5,396 bases of DNA from positions 1 through 5,396 of the forward strand of contig JAFAHB010000064.1 of NCBI GenBank assembly GCA_019237435.1, written 5' to 3'. The notes below the pieces were generated by a model, which saw nothing but the letters and a program-made list of their open reading frames with translations, was not told the DNA's origin and did no database searches. How positions within the stretch are numbered: the stretch's first letter is position 1; each line of letters opens with the position of its first letter. This document shows, one piece after another, positions 1 to 5,155 of this stretch. The stretch is from Vulcanimicrobiota bacterium. Its GTDB lineage: Bacteria; Vulcanimicrobiota; Vulcanimicrobiia; Vulcanimicrobiales; Vulcanimicrobiaceae. The translations under genes were made by a program, and so were the position numbers.

Positions 1-311
1 TCGTCTTTGACGTACAGCTCGCCTAACTCGAGCTCGTCCGCGACGCGATGCAGGGCGAGCAGCGGCGTTCCGCCTTCGCCGAGCGTGATCGGCTCCTCGC
101 CCTCGGCGATCGGAAGCATCTCGCGATAGCGCCACATCGTCCACGCGCGATCTCTGACGCTTTCGCGCGACAAACGCGCGCCGTCGTAGCGAACGAGCCA
201 CGGAGCCCCGTCGTTCGGACACACCGTGGCAAGTGTCGTGTCACCCTGAGCGTGCCGAAGGGCGACGCGATGCGATGCATCCCGCGAGCACTCGAGATGC
301 GAAGGTATCAT
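1..311 (-). CDS. thrC: Threonine synthase, N-terminal part (cut by window edge)
   Basis: Threonine synthase is a PLP enzyme that converts O-phosphohomoserine to threonine in the cytoplasm. The visible 103 residues start MIPSHLECSR, the usual opening of this family, continue with VCPNDGAPWLVRYD (residues 30-43, the second half of the N-terminal zinc ribbon), then WRYREMLPI (60-68) and LGEGGTPLL (77-85), and stop at LYVKD just before the expected PLP-lysine region. The ATG at 309-311 is chosen because MIPSHLEC is the conserved N-terminus, and an AAGGG lies 9 bases upstream. The spacing between Cys8 and Cys31 is unusual: residues 11-26 (DASHRVALRHAQGDTT) look like translated dispersed repeat, and the expected second Cys of the first knuckle is absent. 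The gene is divergent from the lipase. Identification is strong; whether the ribbon still binds zinc is uncertain. Confidence 0.9.
   Translation of the reverse strand, partial: MIPSHLECSRDASHRVALRHAQGDTTLATVCPNDGAPWLVRYDGARLSRESVRDRAWTMWRYREMLPIAEGEEPITLGEGGTPLLALHRVADELELGELYVKD
239..265 (+). repeat. Dispersed repeat copy A, inside the thrC coding region
   Basis: The segment reads TGTCACCCTGAGCG, TGC, CGAAGGGCGA. It matches the general pattern GTCACCCTGAGCG-N4-CGAAGGG, which I recall as a short dispersed repeat in many environmental bacterial genomes (recall, not a search). It is read in frame on the minus strand as about residues 16-24 of ThrC (VALRHAQGD). An inverted copy lies at 318-340. 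Confidence 0.6.
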
Positions 312-317
312 CCCGCA

Positions 318-340
318 TCGCCCTTCGACCCCGCTCGGCG
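318..340 (-). repeat. Dispersed repeat copy B, inverted, upstream of thrC
   Basis: Read on the minus strand it is CGCCGAGCGGGGTCGAAGGG followed by CGA. It shares GAGCG, then CGAAGGGCGA, with copy A; the variable middle is one base longer. The two copies face each other across the first 17 or so codons of thrC, an arrangement like a REP doublet, although the sequence between them is mostly native thrC. Its AAGGG probably serves as the thrC ribosome binding site. Confidence 0.5.
321..325 (-). promoter_or_regulatory. Ribosome binding site of thrC
   Basis: AAGGG on the minus strand ends 9 bases before the thrC ATG. It lies within repeat copy B, so the repeat seems to provide the translation signal. 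No better Shine-Dalgarno is visible between it and the start. Confidence 0.5.
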
Positions 341-410
341 TAGCACCGCCGCTCGTCGCGCGGTCGATCGCTTCAAAAGGTCGCCAGGTTCCGTGCAGAA
401 AGTATCCGGC

Positions 411-416
411 GGAGGT
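411..416 (+). promoter_or_regulatory. Ribosome binding site of the lipase gene
   Basis: GGAGGT lies 6 bases before the ATG at 423 and fixes that start. The same reading frame is open further upstream, but an in-frame TAG at 420-422 directly precedes the ATG, so no longer protein is possible. I see no convincing promoter in 312-410. Confidence 0.75.
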
Positions 417-422
417 CGCTAG

Positions 423-1415
423 ATGGGTGCTCCGCTTGATCCCAAGACGGCCGCAGCTTACGGCGCGTTCGTGCAAGCTGCTTATGCAATGTATAACGCC
501 GATCCCAACAACCTGACGCCGGCGCCGCAGGGCATTCCCGAGGGATACCAGCTGATCGCGTGGATTCAAATGACCGACTTCGTGCGCGATGCCGCCGGCC
601 CGAATTTCTACGGCTTTCTGGCGCAGCAAAGTACGCCTGAAAACGTCTTTGTGCTCGCGCTGCGTGGAACGTCGAATCCGATTGAATGGTGGGATAATTT
701 TCACGCAACCATGGTTCCCTTCGCACAGGTGCCGGCTGCCGGCAACGTAGCGTATGGATTCGAACGCATTTATGACACGCTCGAGGTCGTCACCGTGCCC
801 GCCGCAGGCGACGTGCCGAGGTCGTTGATCCAAGAGGGTGGATTCGCTCAACAGATATCGGACGTAATTCAGCGACGACAAGCGACGCGCGCTTCCGCGC
901 TTAGCGGCGATGGGCCGCCCGTACTGCCGGCGACGGCAGCTCTGATCGTTACCGGCCATAGCCTTGGCGCCGCGCTTCTGACGTTGTACGTGCTCGACAA
1001 TGTAACCAACTACGGAATTCGAAGCCCGCTGTTTTGCTCGTTTGCGTCGCCGCGGGTGGGTGACTCTGCCTTCGTCGAGGCCTTCAACGCTCTCGGCCTA
1101 ACGTCGTGGCGGATCGTCAACGCTCCAGACATCGTGCCAAATTTGCCGCCCGATGTCTTCGGATATCGGCACGTGGACGTGCTATCGCTCTTTGATTCGA
1201 CCGGGAAGGTGCAGTCTACGCTATCGTGTGCGCACTCATTGGAAACGTATCTGAGCCTGCTGGACGAAACGCTGAAGCCCGACCCGGATTGCCTCCCGAC
1301 ACCGGCCGACGCACAGCTCTTCGCCCACGCATTGGGAACGCACCATCTGATGGATTCGCTGTACGACCGCTCGATATCGCAAGAGCCCCCACCCGCAACA
1401 GGCGGCGTCGTCTAA
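423..1415 (+). CDS. Class 3 lipase family alpha/beta hydrolase
   Basis: A predicted esterase or triacylglycerol lipase of the Lipase_3 family (PF01764), 330 residues. The fold markers appear in order: LALRGTSN (78-85), the usual oxyanion-hole strand, followed by WWDNF; TGHSLGAALLTLYVL (177-191), the nucleophile elbow with Ser180; FASPRVGD (207-214), a family hallmark after the elbow; NAPDIVPNLPP (233-243) with the acid Asp236; and CAHSLETYLSLL (269-280) with the catalytic His271. The triad is complete, so the enzyme should be active. There is no signal peptide or lipobox, which suggests a cytoplasmic enzyme or export by another route. The substrate cannot be told from sequence; lipid, acyl ester or polyester are all open. 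It stands alone on its strand, divergent from thrC and ending 10 bases before the convergent lipoprotein gene. Confidence 0.9.
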   Translation: MGAPLDPKTAAAYGAFVQAAYAMYNADPNNLTPAPQGIPEGYQLIAWIQMTDFVRDAAGPNFYGFLAQQSTPENVFVLALRGTSNPIEWWDNFHATMVPFAQVPAAGNVAYGFERIYDTLEVVTVPAAGDVPRSLIQEGGFAQQISDVIQRRQATRASALSGDGPPVLPATAALIVTGHSLGAALLTLYVLDNVTNYGIRSPLFCSFASPRVGDSAFVEAFNALGLTSWRIVNAPDIVPNLPPDVFGYRHVDVLSLFDSTGKVQSTLSCAHSLETYLSLLDETLKPDPDCLPTPADAQLFAHALGTHHLMDSLYDRSISQEPPPATGGVV

Positions 1416-1425
1416 GACCTGTACG

Positions 1426-2397
1426 TCACAAGGACATGGTGCCGCCTAATGCGCCGTAAGCTCCAAACGAATGATGGATGAGTTTGATGGGTGCGCCGCC
1501 CTGCGGGTAGTTCCAAAACCCAAGGTGCGAAAAATTCTTATGGATCGGCCGTATTACTACGTCGCCCGCAAACCAATATTGAGAGACGACAGGCTCCCTC
1601 GGGGAAAACGCTAGGCGCGTAACGCCGACTATTCTGGCATGCTTGCCGTGGACGTTCACCCGCACGATCTCACTGCCGGAAAAACGCCCGAGCGTGATAT
1701 AACTGCCGTCCCACTGCAGTCCGAAAGACCCCGGTGAGCCCGCTCGGTTGTTCAGGGTGATATTCCTGAACTCGCTACCGCCGCTTGGAAGCATGGCCAG
1801 ATCGTACGCGTGGGATAGGTTGGGGAAGCCGGTTGCAAACAGATTGCCGTGGTCGTCGTAGGCGCAGAAAAGAAACCAACGGAATCCGCGATCTCTATAT
1901 CTTGTCGGCGTACCGCTCGCGTTCTGGTAGATTTCCACGCTAGCGATTTTGCCGGTGGGATTATCGTTGGTTACGGCGAGATTTCCAGTCGTCGGATCGA
2001 CGGCACAGGCGTACGGAGACGACCTTGCGGGGCTCTTCAGAACGGCAATCGGACTCGAGCCGCCGTGCGCGTACTCCACGATTTCGGGCGGCGAGTTACC
2101 CACTGGTGCGAAGACGTCGCCGGTCGAGTCCGAACAGAGTTGTCCGCCTCCCGATTGCGGAAGGGTGATCTCTTCGAGATACTTTTTCCTCGGGTACGCA
2201 AAGATAAAGATCGTGCTTAGGCTGGCGGCGTACAGCAGTTCGCCGCCGGCAGCTTTCAGCGCAGCTGCCGGTGCAACGACCGGGTTACCAGCCGGCGATC
2301 CGCCGCAGCCGGCTAGCGCCGTGAATCCAATCGCGATTGAGGCCGCGCAAGCGGTGCGAGTGAGTCTACTCGTCGTCGGCCCTCCTCCTACCAGCAC
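1426..2397 (-). CDS. Beta-propeller-like lipoprotein of unknown function
   Basis: A 323-residue protein when read from the GTG at 2395-2397. A basic stretch (RLTRT) and a hydrophobic segment precede the lipobox LAGC (28-31), so it should be an exported lipoprotein with Cys31 as the lipidated residue. The mature part carries spaced NHL/SMP-30-like motifs: LCSDSTGDVFAPV (from 87), ACAVDPTTGNLAVT (from 130) and FCAYDDHGNLFATG (from 177), each a Cys-x-x-Asp followed by Gly-(Asp/Asn) and a strand, and a weaker one near 228-238. This pattern suggests propeller blades; ligand and partner are unknown. The start is doubtful: the GTG has no upstream Shine-Dalgarno, while GGAGGAGGG at 2388-2380 points to ACG at 2373-2371, which would give a normal signal peptide beginning SRLTRTACAAS after the initiator. 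An in-frame TAG at 2401-2403 excludes a longer protein. Confidence 0.8.
   Translation of the reverse strand: MLVGGGPTTSRLTRTACAASIAIGFTALAGCGGSPAGNPVVAPAAALKAAGGELLYAASLSTIFIFAYPRKKYLEEITLPQSGGGQLCSDSTGDVFAPVGNSPPEIVEYAHGGSSPIAVLKSPARSSPYACAVDPTTGNLAVTNDNPTGKIASVEIYQNASGTPTRYRDRGFRWFLFCAYDDHGNLFATGFPNLSHAYDLAMLPSGGSEFRNITLNNRAGSPGSFGLQWDGSYITLGRFSGSEIVRVNVHGKHARIVGVTRLAFSPREPVVSQYWFAGDVVIRPIHKNFSHLGFWNYPQGGAPIKLIHHSFGAYGALGGTMSL
2380..2388 (-). promoter_or_regulatory. Strong Shine-Dalgarno located inside the annotated lipoprotein reading frame
   Basis: GGAGGAGGG on the minus strand is near perfect but lies downstream of the only canonical start (GTG at 2397). Six bases after it comes ACG (2373-2371), and no ATG, GTG or TTG occurs in frame between there and the lipobox. 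The real start may be this ACG, or a start codon may have been lost. Confidence 0.55.
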
Positions 2398-2403
2398 ATT
2401 CTA
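2398..2403 (-). promoter_or_regulatory. Possible -10 box for the minus-strand lipoprotein gene
   Basis: TAGAAT on the minus strand matches TATAAT at five of six positions. Transcription starting about 7 bases later (near 2391) would leave the GTG at 2397 out of the message but include the GGAGGAGGG. No good -35 hexamer is visible 16-18 bases upstream, so this is tentative. Confidence 0.4.
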
Positions 2404-2511
2404 CACCGGACGGCGGTAACGTGCAGACGTCTCGCCGAAGCTTTGCATCTCGTCGATCGCGGACCTCTTGGTAGATGCCGAAGCTAGCTCCGTCGCACCG
2501 GCCCAGCCTAA

Positions 2512-2539
2512 TTGACAACCTGCCAAGCAGGCCTATAAT
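2512..2539 (+). promoter_or_regulatory. Consensus sigma-70-type promoter of the GloVer lipoprotein pair
   Basis: TTGACA at 2512-2517 and TATAAT at 2534-2539 are both perfect consensus hexamers with a 16-base spacer. Transcription should begin near 2546, giving a leader of about 70 bases before the ATG at 2617. The orientation and distance fit the two lipoprotein genes downstream. Confidence 0.85.
2519..2531. promoter_or_regulatory. Palindrome in the promoter spacer, candidate operator
   Basis: CCTGC-CAA-GCAGG is a perfect 5-base inverted repeat lying wholly between the -35 and -10 boxes. A dimeric repressor bound here would block RNA polymerase, and a MerR-type activator also binds in this position. 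The half-sites are short and could arise by chance. Confidence 0.4.
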
Positions 2540-2602
2540 TGATCGACCGGGCGCCTGCGCAGTGGGCCTCGCTCTTGTGCATCCGCCGATCCGCATCTGC
2601 GA

Positions 2603-2608
2603 AAGGAG
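2603..2608 (+). promoter_or_regulatory. Ribosome binding site of the first GloVer lipoprotein gene
   Basis: AAGGAG ends 8 bases before the ATG at 2617 and selects that start over the in-frame ATG at 2539. The upstream ATG overlaps the -10 box and so would not be in the transcript. Confidence 0.8.
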
Positions 2609-2616
2609 CAAAGCAG

Positions 2617-3840
2617 ATGAAGACCGAGCGTTTCAGCTCCTGCGCGCTATTAGCGTGCTTCGTAATCGTTGCGGCGTGCTCGCAATCGTCCGGACTGTCG
2701 CGCCAATACACACCCAGCGCTAACATCGTTCACCATCGCGTGGCAAGCCCACTGAGCTACGGCGTTTTATATAGCTTTGGCGCAGCTCCCGACGGCAGTC
2801 GACCTGGAGCGGCGCTTATCAACGTTGGCGGCACGCTCTACGGCACGACGGCGGATGGAGGCAAGCACTGCGGCCCGTCGGTCGAATGCGGAACCGTTTT
2901 CAGCATCACGACCGGCGGCGTGGAGAAAGTGCTGCACAGCTTTCCAAGCCCTAAGACCGACGGCAAGCAAGTCATGGCAGGTCTTGTCTATGTCGGCGGC
3001 AGGCTTTTCGGCACAACCGAGTACGGCGGAACAACCGGTTACGGCACGGTCTTCAGCATCACGACCGCCGGCGCCGAAAGAGTGCGGTACAGCTTTCAGT
3101 ACCCGAGCGACGGCGTCGAGCCCGAAGCAGGTCTGCTCAACGTTGGCGGCCTGCTCTACGGCACGGCGGTGCGCGGCGGCACGCACGACGACGGCTCGGC
3201 CTTTAGCGTTACGACGAGCGGAACTGAGAAAGTGCTTTACAACTTCGGGAGCAGTAGTAACGACGGCGAGGACCCTGTGGCAGGCTTAATCAATGTTGGC
3301 GGCATCCTCTACGGCACAACCAGCTATGCCAGTTCGCCCGGTTACGGCACCGTCTTCAGCGTCACGAAAAGCGGCGTCGAAAAAACGTTGCACGGCTTCG
3401 GCAACGGGACGGACGGCCGTACTCCTTATGCAGGCCTGATCGACGTGGGCGGCATGCTTTACGGCACGACAGGTCAGGGCGGCGCCTATGGCTACGGCAC
3501 GGTCTTTAGCATCACGACGAGCGGCACCGAGAAAGTGCTGTACAGCTTTGCCGGCGGCAGCGATGGTTCGGGCCCCGCTGCAGGGCTCATCGGCGTTGGC
3601 GGCCTGCTCTACGGCACGACCGCGAGTGGCGGCGCGTACTGCGTCCCTCCGTACAACAGTTGCGGGACCCTGTTTAGTATCACGACGGGTGGCGCAGAGA
3701 CCGTACTGCATAGTTTTGGCAGTGCCGGCGACGGCGCGATCCCCACAGCCGGACTGCTCGACGTGTCCGGTACGCTGTACGGTACAACGTCGCTCGGCGG
3801 AGCGCATAACAATGGAACGGTCTTTACACTGACGCCGTAG
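2617..3840 (+). CDS. GloVer-repeat lipoprotein, seven repeats (first of pair)
   Basis: A 407-residue exported lipoprotein. The signal peptide starts MKTERFSSCALLACF and ends in the lipobox VAAC (18-21), with Cys21 as lipid anchor. After a short linker come seven repeats of the Gloeobacter/Verrucomicrobium type (TIGR03803) at residues 50-104, 105-155, 156-205, 206-256, 257-306, 307-362 and 363-407. The shared pattern is VLYSF-x-DG-x-P-x-AGLI-x-VGG-x-LYGTT-x-GG-x-GTVFSITT-x-G-x-EK. Seven copies suggest a closed seven-bladed propeller. Repeats 1 and 6 carry a loop of about 5 extra residues bounded by two Cys (C-x5-C and C-x6-C), likely disulfides outside the cytoplasm. Its role is unknown; binding of a surface ligand or polysaccharide is possible but only inference. 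It shares an operon with its paralogue, which begins at the next base after the TAG stop. Confidence 0.92.
   Translation: MKTERFSSCALLACFVIVAACSQSSGLSRQYTPSANIVHHRVASPLSYGVLYSFGAAPDGSRPGAALINVGGTLYGTTADGGKHCGPSVECGTVFSITTGGVEKVLHSFPSPKTDGKQVMAGLVYVGGRLFGTTEYGGTTGYGTVFSITTAGAERVRYSFQYPSDGVEPEAGLLNVGGLLYGTAVRGGTHDDGSAFSVTTSGTEKVLYNFGSSSNDGEDPVAGLINVGGILYGTTSYASSPGYGTVFSVTKSGVEKTLHGFGNGTDGRTPYAGLIDVGGMLYGTTGQGGAYGYGTVFSITTSGTEKVLYSFAGGSDGSGPAAGLIGVGGLLYGTTASGGAYCVPPYNSCGTLFSITTGGAETVLHSFGSAGDGAIPTAGLLDVSGTLYGTTSLGGAHNNGTVFTLTP
2764..3837 (+). repeat. Seven degenerate tandem coding repeats, about 150 bp each
   Basis: The DNA repeats at a period of 135-168 bases, most visibly in the block around CTCTACGGCACGAC (LYGTT) and GTCTTCAGCATCACGAC (VFSITT). 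The units have diverged at silent and replacement sites, so this is an old protein repeat and not a recent expansion. Confidence 0.85.
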
Positions 3841-5082
3841 ATGAAGATTCAAGGTCTGAGCCTGTGCGCATTATTCGTCTGCGGCATCGCCGTCGCCGGA
3901 TGTTCGCAACCTGCAGGGCAATCACGCCTCCAATTCGCTCCGAACGTGAACAACGTTACCGAGCGTCGCGCCGGTCCGTCAGGCTACAGCGTTTTGTATA
4001 GCTTTGCGGGATCGCCCGACGGTCGGCAGCCGGTAGCAACGGTGCTCGACGTACGCGGCACGTTGTTCGGCACAACCAGTGCGGGCGGCAAGCATTGTTA
4101 CCGCTCGAGCGGCTGCGGAACGGTCTTCAGTCTCACGGCGGGGGGCGTCGAGAGAATCCTGTATAGCTTTCGTAATGGAATCGACGGCAGGTCTCCCACG
4201 GGGGCTTTGATCGACGTGAAGGGTACGCTCTACGGCACCACGTCGAACGGCGGCGCTTACGGCTGCGGTGAACTTGCATGCGGCACCGTCTTCAGCATTA
4301 CGATGCACGGCAAAGAAAAAGTGCTGCATAACTTCGGCAGCGGTACCGATGGTGCGAACCCGCAGGCAGGTCTGATCGACGTGAAAGGCACGCTTTACGG
4401 CACGACGGTGGGAGGTGGCGCATATTGCCACGGTACGGAAACCTGCGGAACGGTCTTCAGCATCACGACCAGTGGTGTGGAGAAAGTGCTCCATAGCTTC
4501 GGCTCGGGAACCGACGGGGCTGTCCCCATCGCGCCACTGATCGATGTGGGCGGCACACTCTACGGCACGACGTTCATTGGTGGCATGTATGGCTACGGAA
4601 CCGTGTTCAGCATTACGCCGGGAGGCGAGGAAACAGTGCTGTACAGCTTCGGCAAGCTACCCGACGCCCACGAGCCCGGCGCGCCGCTCGTTGACGTAGG
4701 CGGCACACTTTACGGCACCACGAACGAGGGCGGCAGCCAAAACGCAGGCACAGTATTCAGCATTACAACCGGCAGCGCTGAGACGGTGCTTCATAGCTTC
4801 GGCAACGTGGGCGATGGCTATGCTCCGGAAACGGCGGGACTGGTCGACGCGGGCGGCACGCTCTACGGCACGACGTTCGACGGCGGCGCCATGGCCGGTG
4901 CCGGTACCGTTTACAGCATAACGACGGGCGGCGTGGAGAACATAGTGCACAACTTCGGCTACGGAAGCGACGGCGACAATCCGCTGGGCGGCTTGATTTA
5001 CAAGAACGGCAGCCTCTACGGAACGACCCAATTCGGCGGCGGTCCCGGCCGTATCGGCACGGTGTTTTCTCTAACGCCATAA
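3841..5082 (+). CDS. GloVer-repeat lipoprotein, seven repeats (second of pair)
   Basis: A 413-residue paralogue of the preceding lipoprotein with the same plan: signal peptide from MKIQGLSLCALF to lipobox VAGC (18-21), a linker, then seven GloVer repeats at residues 51-105, 106-160, 161-215, 216-265, 266-315, 316-367 and 368-413. Repeats 1, 2 and 3 carry the longer Cys-pair loop (HCYRSSGC, GCGELAC, YCHGTETC), against repeats 1 and 6 in the first protein. Repeat 1 of both proteins shares GGKHC, which supports whole-gene duplication with blades in the same order. The start ATG follows directly on the TAG of the upstream gene and no Shine-Dalgarno precedes it, so translation probably depends on reinitiation by ribosomes finishing the first gene. 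Both genes are in one frame, so amber readthrough would give a fusion. Function unknown; extracytoplasmic location is well supported. Confidence 0.92.
   Translation: MKIQGLSLCALFVCGIAVAGCSQPAGQSRLQFAPNVNNVTERRAGPSGYSVLYSFAGSPDGRQPVATVLDVRGTLFGTTSAGGKHCYRSSGCGTVFSLTAGGVERILYSFRNGIDGRSPTGALIDVKGTLYGTTSNGGAYGCGELACGTVFSITMHGKEKVLHNFGSGTDGANPQAGLIDVKGTLYGTTVGGGAYCHGTETCGTVFSITTSGVEKVLHSFGSGTDGAVPIAPLIDVGGTLYGTTFIGGMYGYGTVFSITPGGEETVLYSFGKLPDAHEPGAPLVDVGGTLYGTTNEGGSQNAGTVFSITTGSAETVLHSFGNVGDGYAPETAGLVDAGGTLYGTTFDGGAMAGAGTVYSITTGGVENIVHNFGYGSDGDNPLGGLIYKNGSLYGTTQFGGGPGRIGTVFSLTP
3991..5079 (+). repeat. Seven degenerate tandem coding repeats in the second gene
   Basis: Units of 138-165 bases, with recurrent GGCACGCTCTACGGCAC-type and GTCTTCAGCATTACG-type blocks. 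Units with the Cys-pair loop are 165 bases; the others are mostly 150-156. Adjacent units 2-4 resemble one another closely (FGSGTDG, GLIDVKGTLYGTT), hinting at some local duplication or conversion between them. Confidence 0.85.
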
Positions 5083-5086
5083 CGCT

Positions 5087-5111
5087 CTGAGCGATGCTAA
5101 CTACGGCTCAG
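5087..5111. terminator. Weak inverted repeat after the lipoprotein pair
   Basis: CTGAGC (5087-5092) and GCTCAG (5106-5111) form a 6-base stem with a 13-base loop just past the TAA at 5082. There is no T-run after it, so it is a poor intrinsic terminator. Confidence 0.25.
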
Positions 5112-5121
5112 CACGTACTCG

Positions 5122-5153
5122 GATTAGTGACTGGGCACGCTTCGCTTCTAATC
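5122..5153. terminator. Weak inverted repeat between the convergent genes
   Basis: GATTAG (5122-5127) pairs with CTAATC (5148-5153) across a 20-base loop, ending 2 bases from the stop codon of the minus-strand gene. It lacks a T-run on either strand and may be chance. Confidence 0.2.
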
Positions 5154-5155
5154 GG

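Noticed and set aside
23..280. Open frame of 85 codons on the minus strand
   Set aside because: It overlaps thrC on the same strand in another frame and has low-complexity Arg/Ser composition without any domain.
312..410. Promoters for thrC or the lipase in the divergent gap
   Set aside because: Only partial -10 matches (for example GATACT on the minus strand at 406-401) without a paired -35 could be found, which is too weak to annotate.
48..422. Open frame of 124 codons on the plus strand
   Set aside because: It is antisense to thrC over most of its length, rich in Arg and Ala as expected of a GC-rich shadow frame, and resembles no family. The minus-strand frame gives a recognisable threonine synthase.
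1949..2419. Open frame of 156 codons on the plus strand across the lipoprotein gene
   Set aside because: The minus-strand frame has a lipobox and propeller motifs, while this one has no recognisable features.
2539..2616. N-terminal extension of the first GloVer protein from the upstream ATG
   Set aside because: That ATG overlaps the -10 hexamer, and the extension would bury the signal peptide. The ATG at 2617 has a good Shine-Dalgarno and places the lipobox correctly.
3838..3840. TAG recoding that would fuse the two GloVer genes
   Set aside because: The VapC-like frame also ends naturally at TAG, and the second GloVer gene has its own signal peptide and lipobox, so an ordinary stop is the simpler reading.
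2767..3852. Long open frames on the minus strand and in the other plus frame (2777-3289) within the GloVer genes
   Set aside because: They arise from the periodic GC-rich repeat DNA and show repetitive Ala/Arg-rich translations of the same units. None has a start signal or family resemblance.
2764..5079. The tandem repeats as a CRISPR array or minisatellite
   Set aside because: The units are about 150 bases, diverged, and preserve a protein pattern with changes following codons, so they are coding repeats.
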